Shown here: piece after piece, positions 42,378 to 52,305 of the stretch
How positions within the stretch are numbered: the stretch's first letter is position 1
How the letters are laid out: each line of letters begins with the position of its first letter
Assembly: GCF_042852765.1 (NCBI RefSeq)
Contig: NZ_AP031414.1
From: Schaedlerella glycyrrhizinilytica_A
GTDB taxonomy: Bacteria; Bacillota; Clostridia; Lachnospirales; Lachnospiraceae
DNA length: 64,000 nt
Direction: 5' to 3' (one strand)
Translations under genes and position numbers: made by a program
The notes under the pieces: model-generated
What the model was told of the DNA's origin: nothing
What the model saw: only the letters and a program-made list of their open reading frames with translations
The model's database searches: none

Positions 42378-43330
42378 TCTTCATCACCTCCAATCCGCTG
42401 TTTTGCAAGGGTGCAATAGTCGGGGTTTAACTCAATGCCGATATAGCGGCGGGAAAGGTGCTTTGCCGCCGCTGCGGTGGTGCCGCTGCCTAAAAACGGA
42501 TCAAGGACAATCCCGCCCACGGGACAGCCCGCCAAAATGCACGTTTCCGCAAGTTTGGGCGGGTATGCTGCGAAATGCCCGCCATGATACGCGACATTGT
42601 TGATCTGCCAAACGTTGCGACGGCTGCGGACGGGACAAATCAACTCGTCGGCGTATGCGCCCTTTTCGCGGGGGCGGTTGATTTTCTGCGGCTGGTTTTG
42701 CCCCGGAACAGTAACGTTATACTTGTTTCCTTTGCTAACTCCGCTTTTCAGCCGCCCCGCCGTTGTGGGGGCTATCGGCTCGGCTACTGCTTGCCAATTG
42801 TAGTAATACTTCTTTGACTTGGTAAGCAGAAACACATATTCATAGCAGCGGGTCGGCCTGTCCCGCGTGCTTTCTGGCATGGGGTTTGTTTTGTGCCAAA
42901 TGATAGAACTGCGCAAATACCAACCGTCGCCCCGCAAGGCAAGGGCTACAAGCCACGGAATACCGATTAAATCTTTGGGCTTACAGCCGGGGGCGCGGTG
43001 GTTGAACGCCACTTGCTGCCCGTTCCTGCCTTTGGGATATTTGGGGTCTTGGTGGTCGGCTTTGCTGCCTGTGCCGCAATAAGTGTCCGCGATATTCAGC
43101 CAACAAGTCCCCTCCGGCGTAAGCACCCGCTTTACCTCATGGAATACCGCCGTAATGCGGGAAACATATTCTTCCGGCGTTGCTTCCCGTCCGATCTGCC
43201 CGTCTGCGCCATAGTCCCGCAAGGCATAGTAGGGCGGGGACGTTACGCAACAATCAACTGCGTTTTCCGGCAAGGTTTGAAGCACCTGCAAGCTGTCGCC
43301 GCAATAGATTTTGTCCGTTTCTATCCTCAT
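42374..43330 (-). CDS. site-specific DNA methyltransferase (beta-class, N4/N6)
   Basis: The 318-residue enzyme has the catalytic motif SPPY (31-34) near the N-terminus and the SAM-binding DPFLGSGTT near the C-terminus, an order typical of beta-class amino-methyltransferases. SPPY rather than DPPY is common for N4-cytosine enzymes, but N6-adenine cannot be excluded. No restriction gene is adjacent, so it is an orphan methylase inside the transfer operon, probably protecting or marking element DNA. It overlaps both neighbours by 4 bases. Confidence 0.9.
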   Translation of the reverse strand: MRIETDKIYCGDSLQVLQTLPENAVDCCVTSPPYYALRDYGADGQIGREATPEEYVSRITAVFHEVKRVLTPEGTCWLNIADTYCGTGSKADHQDPKYPKGRNGQQVAFNHRAPGCKPKDLIGIPWLVALALRGDGWYLRSSIIWHKTNPMPESTRDRPTRCYEYVFLLTKSKKYYYNWQAVAEPIAPTTAGRLKSGVSKGNKYNVTVPGQNQPQKINRPREKGAYADELICPVRSRRNVWQINNVAYHGGHFAAYPPKLAETCILAGCPVGGIVLDPFLGSGTTAAAAKHLSRRYIGIELNPDYCTLAKQRIGGDED

Positions 43331-45723
43331 GCCGACACCTCGCCGGGTTTGGTCGTCATGACGCGGTACAGTTCCGTATCCTGCGGGAAACGGTCAATAA
43401 AGGGCAAAATCACGTTGCCGTAGAAAATAAGCCCCTCGCCCGCGTCGGAATGGGTTACATAGGTCATTTGCTGCTGCGAAATGTTAAGCTGCTTTGCAAG
43501 GATTTCCCTGTCGCCCTGTGCTTGGTTGAGCATATAGACAAAATCGCTGTTTTCAAAAACGTTTGAAACTTCTCTGCTCGTCAAAAGGTCTTTGACGTTC
43601 TGCGTGATACCTGTCGGAATACCGCCCCACTTCCTAAAACGCTTCCAAATCTCGACGCTGTATGCTGCGGTCTGTTCCTCTTTCAAGAGTAAATGAAATT
43701 CGTCGATGTAATACCGCGTCGCCTTGCCCTCGCTGCGGTTTACCGTTACTCTGTTCCATACTTGGTCTTGGACGATAAGCATACCGACTTTTTTAAGCTG
43801 CGTACCGAGTTCCTTAATATCAAAGCAGACAAGGCGATTATGAATGTCAACGTTTGTCCTGTGGTTAAAAATGTTCAAGCTGCCGTTTACATAGAGTTCC
43901 AATGCCGCCGCGATACGCTGCGCTTCCTTTTCCGGCTGCTTCTTGATCTCGTCGTAGAGGTCGCCCAAAATCGGCATATTCTCCGGCTTCGGGTCGGCAA
44001 GGTAGTTGCGGTACACGCTGATAACAGCGCGGTCAATCAAGGTCTTTTCGACAGCTTCCAGCCCGTTTTTACCTCCCATAATCAACTCACAAAAGGAAAG
44101 GATAAAATCGCTCTTTAAGGCTATGGGCGTGTCGCCCTCGCTGTAATTGAGGTTAATATCCATAGGGTTAATGTACTGCGTGCTGTTCTGCGAAACCTTG
44201 ATAACCTGTCCTTTCAAACGTCCGACAAGGGGGTAATATTCGGCTTCGGGGTCGCAAATGATAATGTCGTCGGACGTGATAAGAAAAGCGTTTGTGATTT
44301 CGCGTTTTGCAGAAAAACTTTTGCCGCTGCCCGGTGTGCCGAGTATCAAGCCGTTGGGATTTTTCAGCTTCTTTCGGTCGCACAAAATCATGTTGTTGGA
44401 AAGGGCGTTTAAGCCGTAATACAATGCTTCGCCGCTTTGGAACAGCTCTTGCACCGTAAAGGGAACGAAAACGGCGGTGCTGCTGGTCGTCAAGCCGCGC
44501 TGGATATGGATAAGGTTTTCCCCCAACGGGATAGAGGACATAAGCCCCTGTTCCTGCCGGTAGTCAAGGCGGGTCAAAATGCAGTTGTATTTCTGCGCGA
44601 TTGCCGCCGCTCCAAATACTTCGTTATCCAATTTCTGCTTGGTATCTGCAAGGTTTAAGACAAGCAGCGTAAGCAGAAACATTCTTTCGTTGCGGCTCTG
44701 CAAATCGCGGAGTAGGTTTTTTGCTTCCCCGCCGTAGGTGGCAAGGTCGGACGGAATAATATCCATGTCGTAGCCGCTGCGGATTGCTTTTTTCTGTTCC
44801 TCGATTTTCATACGGTCAAGGTCGGTAATCTTGCGCTTAATCGTCTTGATTGCTTCGTTGTGGTCGATACTCTGAATGTGCAGATTGACGATAATCCCGT
44901 TTTCCGCGTCCATGAAGTCGGCAAGCATACGGTCGGAGAGTTCCGGCGCGACGATCTGCAAAAAGGAAACTACGCCAAACTTGCCGCCCATTTGAAACAT
45001 TCGCCCGTCGCCAAATCGGAAAGAGGACGGCGCGATAAAGTCTTTGACAGAAAGACCGCTTGCGGGTAGCCATTCCCACGCAAAGTTAAAGCGTTCCCCG
45101 TCCGGGTGGAAAATCCCATGCAGCACTTCAAGACGCTGTTTCCCGTCCAATACCCGCGCCGCCGCGCCGATCACCTTAAAATGGTTGAGGGTGTCCGTTT
45201 CAATGCGGGCAAGACGCGCCCGCGCCGATCTAATGTCCTTTGCTTCAACGGTAAAGGTGAGAAACTTGGTCTTGATAAGCCCGTTGTTTCCGCGTTCAAG
45301 CTGCGTCCTAAGCATTTCGGTGTATTCTGCTCTGATACTGTCGAAGTCATCATTCTGCGGCGCAATCGTGATACTGTTCTTGAAATCGTCCTTGTTCGCA
45401 TGGCGGCTGATTAGGGAAAGCTGCACGCTGATAGAAGCGTCGAACGAGTTATACATATCGCAAAGGGCTTCAAAAATGGCGGTTTTGTCGTCCGGCTGCG
45501 CAAGCTGATAGTTGATGTCCTCAAACTCAATGCACTTGGAATACCGCCCGTTTGCAAGGCGGCAAATCCCGTCCTTATACATTCGCTCAAACGGTATGCT
45601 GTCCTGCGCCGTATGGGGCTTCCCGTCGCCCTTTGCCTGTCGGATAAGGGTATCTATCTGTTTTCTTTCCTGTCGGGAAAGTTTACGCTTTTCGTTTTGG
45701 GTGTTTTTCTTTTCCTTTGACAA
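43327..45723 (-). CDS. VirB4-like conjugation ATPase
   Basis: The 798-residue ATPase powers assembly and function of the type IV secretion channel. Walker A is GTPGSGKS (about 462-469), followed by Walker B-like IIICDPEAEYYPLV and YYIDEFHLLL further on. It overlaps the prgI end by 41 bases and the methylase start by 4, so the operon is tightly coupled. Confidence 0.94.
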   Translation of the reverse strand: MSKEKKNTQNEKRKLSRQERKQIDTLIRQAKGDGKPHTAQDSIPFERMYKDGICRLANGRYSKCIEFEDINYQLAQPDDKTAIFEALCDMYNSFDASISVQLSLISRHANKDDFKNSITIAPQNDDFDSIRAEYTEMLRTQLERGNNGLIKTKFLTFTVEAKDIRSARARLARIETDTLNHFKVIGAAARVLDGKQRLEVLHGIFHPDGERFNFAWEWLPASGLSVKDFIAPSSFRFGDGRMFQMGGKFGVVSFLQIVAPELSDRMLADFMDAENGIIVNLHIQSIDHNEAIKTIKRKITDLDRMKIEEQKKAIRSGYDMDIIPSDLATYGGEAKNLLRDLQSRNERMFLLTLLVLNLADTKQKLDNEVFGAAAIAQKYNCILTRLDYRQEQGLMSSIPLGENLIHIQRGLTTSSTAVFVPFTVQELFQSGEALYYGLNALSNNMILCDRKKLKNPNGLILGTPGSGKSFSAKREITNAFLITSDDIIICDPEAEYYPLVGRLKGQVIKVSQNSTQYINPMDINLNYSEGDTPIALKSDFILSFCELIMGGKNGLEAVEKTLIDRAVISVYRNYLADPKPENMPILGDLYDEIKKQPEKEAQRIAAALELYVNGSLNIFNHRTNVDIHNRLVCFDIKELGTQLKKVGMLIVQDQVWNRVTVNRSEGKATRYYIDEFHLLLKEEQTAAYSVEIWKRFRKWGGIPTGITQNVKDLLTSREVSNVFENSDFVYMLNQAQGDREILAKQLNISQQQMTYVTHSDAGEGLIFYGNVILPFIDRFPQDTELYRVMTTKPGEVSA

Positions 45724-46075
45724 TCGCCCGTACCTCCTTATCTAATTGCTCTTGCCGCGCAAGGGCGGCATAAAAATTGTTGGTCTGATAAGGTCGCTCT
45801 TTGGGGCGAAGAAACTTCACTTCCACAAATTGCCGAATAATCACTTCCAGCGGTTGCCCGTTTTTCTCGTACATGGCAAGCAAAAACATAGGCAGCATGG
45901 CAAGCACCATGCACAATGCCGCTGTGGTTGTTCCAACGCTGTCTTTTACCAAAAAGAACAGCGGCAGTCCGATTGCTACCGCCGCGCTGAAACAAATTAG
46001 CTGTCGTTTCGTAAGGTTGAACATTACCTTGCTTTTGATTTTTGTTAAGTCCTTTGGGACGGTTACATACGCCAT
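45683..46075 (-). CDS. PrgI family (VirB3-like) membrane protein
   Basis: The 130-residue protein starts MAYVTVPKDLTKIKSKVMFN and has two adjacent hydrophobic segments (LICFSAAVAIGLPLFFLV and ALCMVLAMLPMFLLAM), the usual topology of PrgI/VirB3 proteins that partner with VirB4. AAAGGAGG precedes the ATG at 46075. The following VirB4 gene overlaps its end. Confidence 0.9.
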   Translation of the reverse strand: MAYVTVPKDLTKIKSKVMFNLTKRQLICFSAAVAIGLPLFFLVKDSVGTTTAALCMVLAMLPMFLLAMYEKNGQPLEVIIRQFVEVKFLRPKERPYQTNNFYAALARQEQLDKEVRAIVKGKEKHPKRKA

Positions 46076-46076
46076 T

Positions 46077-46973
46077 TCAAACCTCCTTTCTGCCCGGAAT
46101 GTAATCTTCAAAACGGGGGACAGCATAGAAAAGCCGTTTGTTATTTACCCACCGTTGCAAATGGCGGGTAACAGGCGGGGCGGTTGGACGCTCGTAAATC
46201 ATCACATACGGGTCAAAGCCCATAGCCCGCAAGGTGTTCACGCGGTATAAATCCTGTTCGTGAGTGCTGCCGTAGTTGGTAAGAACATACACGCGCCGCT
46301 GGCGGCTGCTCTTAATGGCGGTCAAATCCAAAAAACGTTGGAAATACCCGGTTAAGTCCTCGTCGGGATTATCCCATGCAAAATGTACCGCTTTTATCCG
46401 TACCCGATTTAACAGGCTGACATTATCCCTGTTCACAAGGCGAATATCCAGCCCTTGCGAAAAATCCACCCATGCGCGGCTTCGTATAAGCTGCTCAATG
46501 AGATTTTCATGGTCGGGACAGGCAAGCAGATTAGCGTCCATGATTTTTATTTCCGGCTGCCATTTCCAAAACTCGGACAAATCCGCAACCTTAACACTTT
46601 TGCGTCCCTCTTTACTGCTGACAATGCAAAACCCGCAATTTCTCGGACAACCCCGGCTTAAAAAGCCGTAGGCAATCCCGAAAAACTGCGGGTAGATAGA
46701 ATAATCCGGGTAACTGTGTTCCACTTCCGGCGGCAAGCGGTTTTTCGTGTCGTAGCCCGTACCGCCGAAAATAACTTGTTCCGCGTTGGTAACGGTTATC
46801 GTGTCTTTGGAATAGGTGTCCGTAAAGACGCGGCTTTTATATACAAGGTCGTACCGCCCCTTTGCGTTCCACCATTCCACCGTATGCCCCTTTGCTTTAT
46901 GATACGCGGATAGCTTCATCAAGCAGAGGTTGGGGAAATTATGGCTGTCAACGTCGATTAAACCGATTTTCAA
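46077..46973 (-). CDS. radical SAM protein of unknown role in the transfer operon
   Basis: The 298-residue protein has a radical SAM cluster motif CPRNCGFC and an N-terminal part (KIGLIDVDSHNFPNL) resembling cobalamin-binding-type radical SAM proteins. A TTG start at 46973 with GGGGGTGA upstream is preferred; an ATG frame start at 47018 has no site. It lies between prgI and virB6 exon 2. The substrate is unknown. Its neighbours are all transfer genes, so a role in modifying a transfer component or nucleic acid is possible. Confidence 0.75.
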   Translation of the reverse strand: MKIGLIDVDSHNFPNLCLMKLSAYHKAKGHTVEWWNAKGRYDLVYKSRVFTDTYSKDTITVTNAEQVIFGGTGYDTKNRLPPEVEHSYPDYSIYPQFFGIAYGFLSRGCPRNCGFCIVSSKEGRKSVKVADLSEFWKWQPEIKIMDANLLACPDHENLIEQLIRSRAWVDFSQGLDIRLVNRDNVSLLNRVRIKAVHFAWDNPDEDLTGYFQRFLDLTAIKSSRQRRVYVLTNYGSTHEQDLYRVNTLRAMGFDPYVMIYERPTAPPVTRHLQRWVNNKRLFYAVPRFEDYIPGRKEV

Positions 46974-46989
46974 ATCATAACTCACCCCC

Positions 46990-47264
46990 TTAATGTGCCG
47001 AAAAGACGCTCTTTGCAAGGCTTCCCGTTTTGAAAAGCGTAAAGCACAAGAGGACGGTATAGCCCATGCAAGCCCAGATCGCGCCGGAAATGTCGTCGGT
47101 CGCTGCGATTGTTTGTATCAACACCGCATAAATGCCGACACACACCAAGATCAGAAACGCCTGAAAACCAAGCGCAAGCAAAGATTTTAAGTAATTCTGT
47201 CCCATGCTGCCCCATTCGTGATTTACCATTGTTGCCATAGGGATAGGGGCAACGCTCGTTACAA
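46990..47264 (-). CDS. VirB6/TrbL-like channel protein, exon 2
   Basis: This is the 3' part of the split gene, encoding LVTSVAPIPMATMVNHEWG and three hydrophobic segments, ending SLAKSVFSAH. Joined to exon 1 (49853..50441) at the predicted splice site it gives an uninterrupted 287-residue protein. VirB6-type proteins form part of the inner-membrane channel. Confidence 0.85.
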
Positions 47265-47325
47265 GTAGGGTAAGAACCCGGCGCCTTACCATATCACTAT
47301 GGCAGGTTTCCGAGAACTCCCCTCC

Positions 47326-47359
47326 GAACCGGACTTACACCTCTCGATGTATCCGGCTC
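47326..47359 (-). ncRNA. group II intron domain V
   Basis: The 34-nt hairpin runs from GAGCCGGATACATC over a GAGA tetraloop to GGTGTAAGTCCGGTTC. It has the expected length, the AGC catalytic triad near the 5' strand and a GNRA loop. About 60 bases downstream, GGTAAG...CTTACC can form domain VI. Confidence 0.85.
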
Positions 47360-47367
47360 TCCAGATG

Positions 47368-49200
47368 TCAGTCTAACTTTCCTGCGTGTAACTTATCGTG
47401 ACAGTCAATGCAGAGTGCCATTGTCTTGCGCTTACGCCCAATCATGGCGATTTCCCATTGTTTTCTGCCACTTAAATCTTTGAGTTTTCGTATATGGTGT
47501 ATTTCAAGCGGCACATTCTCTGCGCCACACCACTCACACCTGTTTGCTTGCAGTCTTTTTATAAGGCTATTACGCCCATAATTCTCAAAAATTCTTGCTA
47601 CTATATCAGGATTTCCGCTTTCTACTTTAGTGTCCCGGCGGAACCCATTATTGTAAAACAATACCTTTCCGACCTTGCCGTTTTTCTTCGGATATTCCAC
47701 AACAAAATCTTTTCCTTGACGGTACTTGCGGATAATTCTGCTGATTCGTGTCCGATATTTTCCAGCAAAGGTTTTGAGCATACTGTATCTCATTACATAG
47801 TAGAAGTTATTGAGTACAGACACGTTGTTTGCAAGTCGGTAGTAGTTATACAATCCACGGATTTCTGCGTTGTATTGGTTTAGGATTTCCAAATCGTCCA
47901 AGTGCAACAGGCGAGTGCGCCGGACAGGCTCCCAAACCTCTTTGTTTCCATTTTGTTTGTCATATTTAATCTTGAGGGCATTGTAGGAGAACAATCGTTT
48001 TACCCACTTATCATGGGGAACATAAAGTAAGACTTTTCCATTGTTTACCCGTCTGGTAGCCCCGGTTTTGGTCTTTTTGTTGTGTTCGCCTTTGGCGATT
48101 GTGACCTCATATCCCAAGAACTTCGCAGCGTCGTGTCCATGAGTAATCAATGTCTTTTCCTCGGACATTTCCAGATGGAGTTTGTCCCGGATAAAGTAGC
48201 CTACATCTTGTTTAATCTGTTCTGCGTCCTCTTTGCTGCCGATAACTCCGATTAAGAAATCATCGGCGTATCGGATATAGCAAAGCCGTTTATAGCTATC
48301 GTCCATCTGGTCGCTATACGGTATAGATTTCAGACTACGCCGAAGTTCCCGGATTTCTGCAATTAAGCCCTCTTTTTCTTCCACGCTCATTTTAGAGATA
48401 TTTCTTTTAAGCCTTTGTTCTTTTCCTCGGCAGACATCCAATTTCTTCTTGAACGCAGGATTGATTTTACGGCGGTTTCCGCAGTTGAATTTCTCTGCAT
48501 ACTCTGCCATATAACTGTCCAGTTCGTTCATGTAGATGTTTGCCAGGATAGGGCTGATGATGGAGCCTTGCGGAGTTCCGGAATAAGTATTGTGGTAATT
48601 CCAATCCTCCATATATCCAGCTTTCAAGAACTTCCAGAGCAGACCGATGAAATATTCATCTGCAATCCGCTTTCGCAAAATAGCAATCAACACATGATGG
48701 TCTACGTTGTCAAAACAGCCCTTTATATCCCCCTCAACGAACCACTTTGTCCCCGTAAAATATTTCTGCACATATTTGAGTGCCGTATGACAGCTTCTGT
48801 TTATACGGAAACCGTGGGAATAGTCGCTAAAGGTTGGCTCATAAATACTCTCCAAGATGAGCCGCACCACCTCCTGTATCAGTTTATCGTCGAATGGCGG
48901 TATCCCCAGAGGACGCATTTTCCCATTGGATTTCGGGATATACGTTCTCCTTGCCGGGTTAGGCTGATAACTAAAATCCCGCATCTTTTCAATGAGGGCG
49001 TTTATCCTTGCCATTCCCATTCCGTCAATGGTTTTGCCGTCTGTTCCGGCTGTCATGTTGCCTGGTTTCGCCTGTATCCGCTGATATGCCAGCAGATAGA
49101 ATTGTGGATTGTACAGGTTGCGGTATAACCGCTCGTACTTGTAACTCTTGTTACACGCCTTGGATTTTAGGCTTTCCAACACATTTTCAGGACTTCTCAT
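47368..49200 (-). CDS. ltrA: group II intron reverse transcriptase/maturase with HNH endonuclease
   Basis: The 610-residue protein has RT motifs including QGSIISPILANIYMNELD and the catalytic YADD (about 311-314). A maturase X region follows, then a C-terminal HNH nuclease (CEWCGAENVPLEIHH...LCIDCHDKLH). It would help splicing and retrohoming of the intron. All motifs look intact. The ATG at 49200 has GTGAGG upstream. Confidence 0.95.
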   Translation of the reverse strand: MRSPENVLESLKSKACNKSYKYERLYRNLYNPQFYLLAYQRIQAKPGNMTAGTDGKTIDGMGMARINALIEKMRDFSYQPNPARRTYIPKSNGKMRPLGIPPFDDKLIQEVVRLILESIYEPTFSDYSHGFRINRSCHTALKYVQKYFTGTKWFVEGDIKGCFDNVDHHVLIAILRKRIADEYFIGLLWKFLKAGYMEDWNYHNTYSGTPQGSIISPILANIYMNELDSYMAEYAEKFNCGNRRKINPAFKKKLDVCRGKEQRLKRNISKMSVEEKEGLIAEIRELRRSLKSIPYSDQMDDSYKRLCYIRYADDFLIGVIGSKEDAEQIKQDVGYFIRDKLHLEMSEEKTLITHGHDAAKFLGYEVTIAKGEHNKKTKTGATRRVNNGKVLLYVPHDKWVKRLFSYNALKIKYDKQNGNKEVWEPVRRTRLLHLDDLEILNQYNAEIRGLYNYYRLANNVSVLNNFYYVMRYSMLKTFAGKYRTRISRIIRKYRQGKDFVVEYPKKNGKVGKVLFYNNGFRRDTKVESGNPDIVARIFENYGRNSLIKRLQANRCEWCGAENVPLEIHHIRKLKDLSGRKQWEIAMIGRKRKTMALCIDCHDKLHAGKLD

Positions 49201-49852
49201 AATGCCTCACGCACCTTTCCTTTTTATGAATTGGTTGACATCCTGCCTCCCTTCGCCATGTAGACGGCTTTCCCGCCCTCGGACTACTACGGAGGCTCCG
49301 TTGCCATGCCGGATATTCAGCGTCATCTTTCTTGGGTTTTTACCCCTTGAAATTTATCGCCTTGCGGCATTACGCATAGCCGGATAGTTCCGGCGTTCCG
49401 GTTTAGGCAATCTCCAGTTAGACACTTTGGGATAAGCGTATTGTGATGTCGGTAGTGGGTTTTCGTCCTTTTCCGCTTACTGCGGCTGGCTGTCATAAGT
49501 ATCGTGCGGTCTGTGTTTACCTGTCACATTCCGCTATGACATACGGCGAATACAACCATCCTGCGCCGCCGGGTCGAGTATCCCGCCTCGGACTACCCTT
49601 AAAGCAGTTTAGCCTTGCTCCTCATTCACAATGTTGCGTCTTGCCGCTCAGTCGTGGGTAGATGGTTTTCCCAACTCGCGATTTTTCCGATACGCTATTG
49701 TCCCCCTTGTGGTTTCCCTCCGGGGTAAATCGGATGACGCTAAAGTGACGCGTTTCACGTCTTTGATACTTTTCTTTACCGGCTTGCTAAAGCCGGATTC
49801 CCAAAATGTCCGCGCACCGCCTTTGGATGAAAAGCGGCGCTTCTGGACGCGC

Positions 49853-50441
49853 GATATATTTCAATCATGCGCCCATACACCACAAGCATAATGCAGATTG
49901 ACAGGGCTTTCATGGTAAGCCCTACAAAGAGGGATTGAAACCATAACCCCAAAAGACCGCCCACGCTCATAGCGTCGAGTTTTGCTTCAATGTCGGTAAT
50001 GACGGTGGTAACGTCTATGCTTGTATCGGATATGATAACCCCCGCGCTCTGATTGACGACGCTCTGCGTAACGTCGAAAACTCCCATGACGATGTTCCAA
50101 GTGTTTGTTACCAGCAGCACCGCAACAAAGGTCTTAAAAATCCATTTGAAGAAAATCCAAGTGTCGAGATCGTGCAGATTGTTTTTTTCAATTACAAGCT
50201 GGATTAGTTCATAACACATGACAAAGGTAATGATAACGCCCGCAATCGGTACAATGACGTTTTCCGAAAGGCTGCGTATCATGTTGAATATGCCCGCGTT
50301 CCACCCGGCGGGGGTCGTGCCGACTTGTGTTGCGATTTCTCCAACCTCTGTATTTACGCTGTCAAACAAGCCGGAAAGGTTCGATAAAATCCCGTCTGTC
50401 AAAATGCCGCGAAACCAATCTTCAATCATCTGCCATATCAA
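49853..50441 (-). CDS. VirB6/TrbL-like channel protein, exon 1
   Basis: The 5' part begins with a TTG codon at 50441, eight bases after AGGAGGG, and encodes an N-terminal amphipathic segment (WQMIEDWFRGILTDGIL) and several membrane helices, ending ...VVYGRMIEIY before the intron. Without splicing the frame runs 25 codons into the intron and stops at 49776. A GC-rich hairpin (50461..50488) lies between this gene and maff2. Confidence 0.85.
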
Positions 50442-50511
50442 AAGTTAATCCCTCCTTTCCCGCGCCCTCCCGTTTCCGAGAGGGCGCGGCGGGTGGTATT
50501 TGTTTTAGGCA

Positions 50512-50607
50512 TTATCCAAAAAGTTGAGAAAGCAGGGGAACAAGGGTGCCGCCGATCAAAGCGACGCCGCCGCCCGCCATGAGCTGCTTCATGCCCTGGC
50601 TCTTTGC
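50512..50607 (-). pseudogene. maff2 of ICE2, 3' part
   Basis: The segment encodes SQGMKQLMAGGGVALIGG and ends PLLSQLFG. Joined with 60878..61002 across IME B through the shared GCAAA it restores a 71-residue Maff2 protein. The junction repeat is at 50603..50607. The gene is silent in the present state unless IME B excises. Confidence 0.88.
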
Positions 50608-50694
50608 TGATGTGTGATAAAGAAGTAGTAGAAGTGTAAAAAATTTTGCCGTTCCTATCCGGCGTTTGCGCATTGCGCCGGATAGGTCGGGCGG

Positions 50695-52305
50695 TCATTC
50701 GGGCAGGTCTACCTTGCCAACGAAAGAGTAATAAATATCAATGTCCTGTCTGCGTGTGCCGTTCTCGTCATAGCTGCACTCATGCACAACGATTTTCTCC
50801 ACAAACTCACGCAAAAGGGTAGGGGTAAGTTCTTCAAAGCTGGTGTACTTGCGGACAACATTCATAAACTTTTCTGCGTTTACCGTGGCTTCCTGCGCTT
50901 TGGAAAGCTCTGCCCGGATAGCGGCGGCTCTCTCTTTCAGTTCTTTCTGCTCGGCTTCATAGTCTGCCGACAGCTCCGTGAAACGCTCGTCTGAAATGCG
51001 CCCGGTCACGCTGTCCTCATACAGCCGCTTGAAGATAGCGGATAACTCGCTGATACGCTTCTCGGCGGCTTCCAGCTCCTTTTTCCTTGCGGCGTTCCTG
51101 CGCTTGCCCCCGTCCTCGTTCTGCTCGATCAGCAGCTTCATAAACCGGGCTTCGTGCTTCGCTGCATAGCTGGTGACTTTCCGCAGATTGTCGGTCACTC
51201 CGGCGGTCAACAGGTCGGTGCGGATAAAGTGCGCCGTACAGTCACGGGTACGCTTCTTGTAGCTCCCGCAGATATAACAATCCTGCTTGCGGGTGGCGTT
51301 CTGGTAACGCTGCTGGTAAAGGACGCTGCCGCAGTCGGCACAAAAGAGTATGCCGGAGAATAAGCCCACTTCATCATAGCGGTTCGGGCGTTTGCGCTGC
51401 TTGCGTAACTCCTGCACACGCTCCCACATCTGGGTGTCAATGATAGGCTCATGGTGGTTCTCGAAAATCGCCTGTTTCTCAATGGGGTTCTCTACGCTGT
51501 GCTTGGTCTTGTAGGACGGCTTCTCCGTCTTGAAGTTTACCAGACAGCCCGTGTACTCCCTGTTTTCAAGGATATGTACCACGGTATTGGTCGCCCACTT
51601 GCACTCATAGCCGGGGTGGTAGCGGCGGGTGCTTCCCGTCCGACGGTATTCCAGCGTTCCCGGCGTGGGGATCTCCTGCTCTGTGAGCATACGGGCTATC
51701 TTGGTCGGCCCGTTCCCGGCAAGGCACAAGCTGTAAATCTGCCGCACAACAGGGGCGGCTTCCCCGTCAATGATAAAATTTTCGTCCTCGTCCATAAAGT
51801 AGCCGTATACGGGTTTGCTCGTGACGGGCTTCCCGCTCATACCCTTAGACCGTTTTACTGCTTTGATTTTCTTGCTCGTATCTCTCACCAGCCATTCGTT
51901 AAAAATGTTCCGCAGAGGGGCAAAATCATTGTCGCCCTGTGCGCTGTCCACTCCGTCATTGATAGCGATAAAGCGGACGCCTTTCTGTGGGAAAATCATT
52001 TCCGTATACATTCCCACTTGCAGATAGTTTCGCCCTAACCGTGACATATCCTTGACGATAACGGTGCCGACTTTTCCGGCTTCAATGTCCGCAAGCATGG
52101 CTTGAAAACCGGGTCTTTGGAAGTTCGCCCCAGAATAACCGTCATCTGTGTACCATTGCAGATTGGAAAAGCCGTTCTGCTTCGCATAGGTTTCAAGAAT
52201 ACGCTTCTGGTTTGAAATAGAATTGCTCTCACCTTGCAGCTCGTCCTCGTGGGATAATCTCGGATAAAGGGCGGTAATAAGGTTTCGGGTGGTCTGTCTT
52301 AACAT
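50695..52305 (-). CDS. large serine recombinase of IME B
   Basis: The 536-residue recombinase would insert the element into maff2 genes. The resolvase domain (ITALYPRLSHEDE, TDDGYSGANFQRPGF, VIVKDMSRLGRNYLQVG) is followed by recombinase and zinc-ribbon parts (FCADCGSVLYQQ, CYICGSYKK) and a coiled region. The ATG at 52305 has GGAGG 5 bases upstream. It ends about 75 bases from the element border. The IME A copy is truncated at residue 62. Confidence 0.92.
   Translation of the reverse strand: MLRQTTRNLITALYPRLSHEDELQGESNSISNQKRILETYAKQNGFSNLQWYTDDGYSGANFQRPGFQAMLADIEAGKVGTVIVKDMSRLGRNYLQVGMYTEMIFPQKGVRFIAINDGVDSAQGDNDFAPLRNIFNEWLVRDTSKKIKAVKRSKGMSGKPVTSKPVYGYFMDEDENFIIDGEAAPVVRQIYSLCLAGNGPTKIARMLTEQEIPTPGTLEYRRTGSTRRYHPGYECKWATNTVVHILENREYTGCLVNFKTEKPSYKTKHSVENPIEKQAIFENHHEPIIDTQMWERVQELRKQRKRPNRYDEVGLFSGILFCADCGSVLYQQRYQNATRKQDCYICGSYKKRTRDCTAHFIRTDLLTAGVTDNLRKVTSYAAKHEARFMKLLIEQNEDGGKRRNAARKKELEAAEKRISELSAIFKRLYEDSVTGRISDERFTELSADYEAEQKELKERAAAIRAELSKAQEATVNAEKFMNVVRKYTSFEELTPTLLREFVEKIVVHECSYDENGTRRQDIDIYYSFVGKVDLPE

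Larger units (their letters stand above)
47265..49852 (-). mobile_element. group II intron inserted in virB6
   Basis: The 2588-base intron starts GCGCGTCCAG (usual consensus GTGYG, so position 2 is C) and ends ...TTACCCTAC, fitting the AY end. It contains a 34-nt domain V and a reverse transcriptase/maturase. Precise removal joins GAAATATATC to TTGTAACGAG and restores the frame (864 coding bases). Bases 49201..49852 form the structured 5' RNA and encode nothing else. Confidence 0.85.
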
